Source: Deltaproteobacteria bacterium
Lineage (GTDB): Bacteria; Myxococcota_A; Polyangia; Polyangiales; Ga0077539
Length of the DNA stretch: 64,000 nt
Reading direction: 5' to 3'
Assembly: GCA_030694465.1 (NCBI GenBank)
Contig: JAUXYJ010000074.1
Span: 1 to 64,000 of the forward strand
Shown here: positions 60,724 through 64,000 of the stretch, piece by piece
How the letters are laid out: every line of letters begins with the position of its first letter
Numbering within the stretch: the stretch's first letter is position 1
The notes under the pieces: generated by a model
Databases searched by the model: none
Seen by the model: only the letters and a program-made list of their open reading frames with translations
What the model was told of the DNA's origin: nothing
Position numbers and translations under genes: made by a program

Positions 60724-61401
60724 ATGAGCACCCTTGATCGAGTGGATGTCCCCGTCGGAGAGTCCAGTGTTTCTGCAGTGATTTCGCGTCCTGAGGGCGC
60801 CAGCGCGCGTGTGGGCGTGGTCGTGATTCAAGAGTGGTGGGGGCTGGTCGCGCACATCGAAGAGGTCGTCGCGCGGGTGGCAGGCGAGGGCTTCGTCGCG
60901 ATGTCCCCAGACCTCTATCACGGCGCCTCGACGGTCGACGCCGAGGAGGCCTCACACCTGGCCTCGACGCTCGATTGGTCGCGCGCAATCCAAGAGATTG
61001 TCGCAGTGATCGCGCATCTTCGCGTGACCGAACGCTGCGAACACGTCGTGGTCGTAGGCTTCTGCATGGGCGGGGCGCTCGCGGTGCTCGCCGCGGCCAA
61101 CACCTCGGTGGAAGCGTATGTGTCGTTCTATGGGTTTCCGCCAGAGGGGGCCGCGGACTTGAAGAAGGTCTCGGCCCCAGGGTTGATCCTCTTCGGAGAA
61201 AGTGAGGCTTTTTTCTCGGTGCCCAACGCTCAGAAATTTGCCGCAGCCCAGCGTGAGCGGGCGATTGATACGAGCGTTCACATCTATCCAGGCGCGTCTC
61301 ACGCCTTCTTTAACGACCACCGCCCCGAGGTGTTCGCGCCCGATGCCGCGCGCGATGCATGGTCTCGGATGCTCGCGGTTCTTCACAGCGTGTCGCGCTA
61401 A
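60724..61401 (+). CDS. Dienelactone hydrolase family protein
   Basis: The 225-residue alpha/beta hydrolase has the family elbow GFCMGG with nucleophile Cys and the His in SHAFFNDHRP. The usual acid position after the beta-strand reads GESEAFF, with Glu where Asp is expected. Its N-terminal IQEWWGL, AMSPDLYHG match the family. Members hydrolyse dienelactones or related esters; substrate unknown. The stop codon TAA interlocks with the TAG of the convergent phosphatase gene (61398-61401). Confidence 0.9.
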   Translation: MSTLDRVDVPVGESSVSAVISRPEGASARVGVVVIQEWWGLVAHIEEVVARVAGEGFVAMSPDLYHGASTVDAEEASHLASTLDWSRAIQEIVAVIAHLRVTERCEHVVVVGFCMGGALAVLAAANTSVEAYVSFYGFPPEGAADLKKVSAPGLILFGESEAFFSVPNAQKFAAAQRERAIDTSVHIYPGASHAFFNDHRPEVFAPDAARDAWSRMLAVLHSVSR

Positions 61402-62651
61402 AACGCCGGTTCAAGCGCAAGACCACTGAGCGCTTCGGCACGGACGCGCCGCTGCGAAGTTCGGTAGCCTTCATGGCCGCGAAAGAGCACATAGTCCTCA
61501 GGGGTCTCGCCGGCCTTGATGACTTCTTGCGAGGCCGAGATCCGTTGGCCGATCAGGCTCTGGTCGCCTGTCACCAGGTGCGCGTCGATCGTGAGCTCGG
61601 CGGCGTCGTCGGTTCTCGCGACTCCGGCGATGTGCGTATCGCGCGATGAGAGCTGCACCCGCGAGCCTAGCTCGATCCGCCCGTACGAGTTGTCTGCGAG
61701 CACAAGCACAAACGATCCGAAGCGCAAAACACTCGGAAAATCTCCCGAGGGAGTGTGCCCGACCACCACCCGATCGATGCCCTCTTGCTGCAGCGTCTCG
61801 ATCACCGAGAGAGCCGGCAACCTGGGGTTATTGTGCTCGTCCGCCGCCCTCGCGTACACCACGCTAAAGGGGTTGTCCTGGCGCCCGCGGAGGGGCGCTT
61901 GGTACGCAACGAGCCCTGCCCACGGTGGGGGGCCCTCGCGCACTGGGCTCGCATGGTTTGCGTCGAAGCGCGCGATTCCGTCGCGATAAAACGCGTTGAG
62001 CTCAGAGATCCATGCGTCCACGTTGCGGTCCGAAGCGTGCGTCACGGCCGGATGTCCCTCGTGGCCAAACGTCTCTGTCGGGACCGCAAAGAGGTTCTCG
62101 GGTGTCACGCCACCGTGAACAAAGAGCGTGTCGCCCATGCGCAACGCGAGCACGCACGCCCGCAGATAGCGAAGCATCAGGCCGTCGCGCTGGACATCCC
62201 GAGCGAAGCTCTCGGCGACCTCACGTGGGTCGATCGCGCCGTGCGCCAGGGCCTCGAGCTCGCGCTGACGGTGCTCAAACGCGTCGCGCGCGCCCATGGT
62301 GTTTGTGAGAATCCAGCGCACCAGCGAGACGGTGTCTCCGCGGGCTTCGTCGGGCGTGCGCGTGGGCGGATATCCCCGCAATTCTCTAGAAAAACGAAGC
62401 TTATTGAGGTCTCGGTTGCCCGCCAACAACGTCACTTGCGAGGGCTGTCGTTGCTTCAAATCGAGCAGCGTCTGCATGATCCGCAGGCTCGACGGGCCCC
62501 GGTCGACCGCGTCCCCGCCAAACACAAAGTGTGCGCCTTGGTGAACGACCAGCTGATCGTCCACCCACGAGATCAGTGGGTGGTTGGTTGTAAAGCTCTT
62601 GAGCTTCTCCCAGCGCCCTTCGACATCGGTCAAAAACGCCACGTCGGTCAT
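61398..62651 (-). CDS. Metallophosphoesterase (calcineurin-like)
   Basis: The 417-residue protein has the binuclear metal motifs: DVEG near residue 9 for the D-x-H/G site, GGDAVDRGP (about 44-52), GNRD, VHGG and GHTP. It removes phosphate from an unknown phosphoester, protein or nucleotide. The ATG at 62651 is supported by the motif-rich MTDVAFLTDVEG start; an upstream extension would run into the divergent gene. The family includes serine/threonine phosphatases, diadenosine tetraphosphatases and others. Confidence 0.88.
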   Translation of the reverse strand: MTDVAFLTDVEGRWEKLKSFTTNHPLISWVDDQLVVHQGAHFVFGGDAVDRGPSSLRIMQTLLDLKQRQPSQVTLLAGNRDLNKLRFSRELRGYPPTRTPDEARGDTVSLVRWILTNTMGARDAFEHRQRELEALAHGAIDPREVAESFARDVQRDGLMLRYLRACVLALRMGDTLFVHGGVTPENLFAVPTETFGHEGHPAVTHASDRNVDAWISELNAFYRDGIARFDANHASPVREGPPPWAGLVAYQAPLRGRQDNPFSVVYARAADEHNNPRLPALSVIETLQQEGIDRVVVGHTPSGDFPSVLRFGSFVLVLADNSYGRIELGSRVQLSSRDTHIAGVARTDDAAELTIDAHLVTGDQSLIGQRISASQEVIKAGETPEDYVLFRGHEGYRTSQRRVRAEALSGLALEPAF

Positions 62652-62779
62652 GGGCAGAGCTTTCACGCAATGCCCTGAGCGCGCAACGACGGACGTGGCA
62701 AACAATGGCTCCGTATCTCCGTGGGGAGTGCAAATTTGCGTAGCGTCGCCCGCGCGTTCGCCCCTAGGATCGTCGCTCT

Positions 62780-63154
62780 GTGCAGTGTCCAAAGTGTCGT
62801 GCGGCGCTCGAAATCGTGATCTTTGACGACGTCAAAATCGATCGCTGTACGGGCTGCTATGGGCTCTGGTTTGACCGCGGTGAAGACACACGGTTGCGCA
62901 AGAGCCCTGGGGCCGCTGCGATTGACATCGGCGATCCGAAGTTGGCCAAGCCGTTCAACGAGATGACCCGCGTGGACTGTCCGCGGTGTCGCACACGCAT
63001 GGTGCGCATGGTCTACGCGCCGCAACCGCACATCTGGTACGAGTCGTGCGCGACGTGCGGTGGGGTGTGGTTTGATGCGGGCGAGTTTAGAGATTCGCTG
63101 CATGTTTCGCTGTGGAACGTGATCCAAGATTGGTTCACTCCCACGCGCAAATAG
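62780..63154 (+). CDS. Zinc-ribbon protein (zf-TFIIB family)
   Basis: The 124-residue protein contains two copies of the zf-TFIIB zinc ribbon: CPKCRAALEIVIFDDVKIDR with CTGCYGLWFDRGE, and CPRCRTRMVRMVYAPQPH with CATCGGVWFDAGE. All eight Cys are present. Function is unknown. The start is a GTG at 62780; no ATG lies upstream. It is convergent to the kinase gene, with 13 bases between their stops. Confidence 0.85.
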   Translation: MQCPKCRAALEIVIFDDVKIDRCTGCYGLWFDRGEDTRLRKSPGAAAIDIGDPKLAKPFNEMTRVDCPRCRTRMVRMVYAPQPHIWYESCATCGGVWFDAGEFRDSLHVSLWNVIQDWFTPTRK

Positions 63155-63167
63155 CGTGGACTGAGGC

Positions 63168-64000
63168 TCACGTTCTACGCAGCGCGATCGCGGCCAAGAC
63201 CACCACCGCGAAGGTGATCGTCGCGACGGTGACCAACAAGATCAGCCCTCTGCCGCGGTTGCGTGCCGTCGTTGCCAACGCAGAGGCCAAGGGCATCGGC
63301 TCGATCGTCTGGGATCTCTCGACTTCGCTCAACGCGCGGACGCGCTTGGTGGGGTCCACACGATTGATGCTCGGGTGCGGTCGCTCAGAGCTTGGCGGGA
63401 TGTGGGCAGGGCGCTCGCTGTCGCTTGGCGGAGTGAGCGACTCGGGCGCTGAGTCTTGGGTCATGAGCAGCTCGCTCATTGCGAATTGTGGCACCAACGG
63501 GACGCGAGGGATCACCGGGCTTGGCACAGATTTTGTGGGAACAATCAGCTCATTCGCGGGCCGTTCGCGCGCAGCGATCCACGGGATCTCTCCGCCCCCG
63601 AAGGGCTCGATCGCGTCGCAGAGGTCTCGCATGTGCGGCCACCGAGCCTCGGGCTCGCGAGCCATCGCGCGGGTGACAAACGCGGCGAGCGTGGGGTCCA
63701 GCGCAGGAGCGAGGTCTGCCAACGCGGTCGGGTCTTGGGTGGCCTTGGCCATCGCGAGCGCTGGGAGTGACTTGGCAGAGAAGGGCGCTTTGCCCGAGAG
63801 AAGCTCGTAGAGCACACAGCCAAACGCGTACTGGTCTGCCTCGGGGCCCACGTCGCGCGAGGCGCCGATTTGCTCGGGGGCCATGTACATGGGCGTCCCC
63901 AACGTGGCGCCGGTGCGGGTCAAGCGTTCGAGGCTGGCACGGTGCTTTGCGATGCCAAAATCCAGCAATTTGGGCGTCGGCGCGGGGGCGCCTTCGACAC
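63168..64000 (-). CDS. Ser/Thr protein kinase (N-terminus cut by window edge)
   Basis: The visible 277 residues begin at the DFG motif (LLDFGIAKH), with MAPEQIG in the activation segment and QYAFGCVLYELLSGKAPF in the C-lobe. A linker rich in Ser/Pro (about 140-240) and a C-terminal membrane helix (ILLVTVATITFAVVVLAAIAL) follow. The frame is open to position 64000, so the catalytic loop and N-lobe lie beyond the window. No PEGA or other sensor domain is seen after the helix. Confidence 0.9.
   Translation of the reverse strand, partial: VEGAPAPTPKLLDFGIAKHRASLERLTRTGATLGTPMYMAPEQIGASRDVGPEADQYAFGCVLYELLSGKAPFSAKSLPALAMAKATQDPTALADLAPALDPTLAAFVTRAMAREPEARWPHMRDLCDAIEPFGGGEIPWIAARERPANELIVPTKSVPSPVIPRVPLVPQFAMSELLMTQDSAPESLTPPSDSERPAHIPPSSERPHPSINRVDPTKRVRALSEVERSQTIEPMPLASALATTARNRGRGLILLVTVATITFAVVVLAAIALRRT

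Overview
The window looks like chromosomal DNA from a high-GC member of the Myxococcota, probably of the Sandaracinus/Polyangiales type. This rests on gene content, not on a database match. The pointers are many lipoproteins with Asp/Ser/Pro-rich linkers, MopE-type Cys-rich proteins with a MYXO-CTERM-like anchor, OmpA proteins with thrombospondin type 3 repeats, HRDVSPQN-type Ser/Thr kinases with PEGA tails, an FHA sigma-54 activator, an AgmX/TonB-like C-terminus and a class II HMG-CoA reductase. Genes are tightly packed and overlaps of ATGA/GTGA type are frequent.

Layout. 1-3.6 kb: remnant of a type I-E CRISPR-Cas locus, with a full-length cas3 followed by a Cse1/Cas8e gene cut after about 210 codons; no other cascade gene and no array is visible. 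3.9-6.6 kb: a secreted penicillin-acylase-family lipoprotein, flanked by copies of a perfect palindrome. 7.1 kb: tRNA-Leu(CAG) with its promoter. 12.4-7.7 kb (minus strand): a probable operon of a membrane protein, three tandem sibling lipoproteins, a zinc alcohol dehydrogenase, and the lipid-transport genes mlaF and mlaD. 12.5-15.7 kb: a MerR regulator and a VIT/vWA protein. 15.8-19.3 kb: a Cys-rich lipoprotein, an ice-binding-fold lipoprotein with an 18-bp tandem repeat, an OmpA/TSP3 protein and a GlsB-like protein. 19.7-25.6 kb: dCTP deaminase, an alpha/beta hydrolase, mvaA and unknowns. 25.7-31 kb: a beta-barrel protein, an alpha-oxoamine synthase and a paired M16 protease operon. 31.1-35.3 kb: a giant MopE-type protein that appears to be two secreted proteins fused in frame. 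35.5-37.2 kb: ruvAB. 37.3-51.5 kb: a PHA-system protein, large lipoproteins, a sigma-54 activator, a candidate selenoprotein, a kinase coupled to a second OmpA/TSP3 protein, a SUMF1-domain lipoprotein, a CASTOR/POLLUX-like channel and serC. 51.6-64 kb: AgmX-like protein, SDR, phosphotransferase, trhO, three tandem paralogous membrane proteins, dienoyl-CoA isomerase-like and dienelactone hydrolase-like enzymes, a metallophosphatase, a zinc-ribbon protein and a kinase that runs off the end.

The strongest unusual signal is at 42702-43865. A lipoprotein with two Cys-rich modules runs into an in-frame TGA exactly where the first cysteine of a thioredoxin CxxC motif should be. The reading frame continues as thioredoxin fold, and a perfect 7-bp hairpin lies 14-33 nt after the TGA with a G at loop position 2. 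This fits a UxxC selenoprotein with a bacterial SECIS element. Other points of interest are the orphan cas3/cut Cse1, the fused MopE polyprotein, the tandem lipoproteins that share a signal peptide and C-terminal tag, the dispersed palindrome, and the triplicated membrane gene with an almost invariant C-terminal block.
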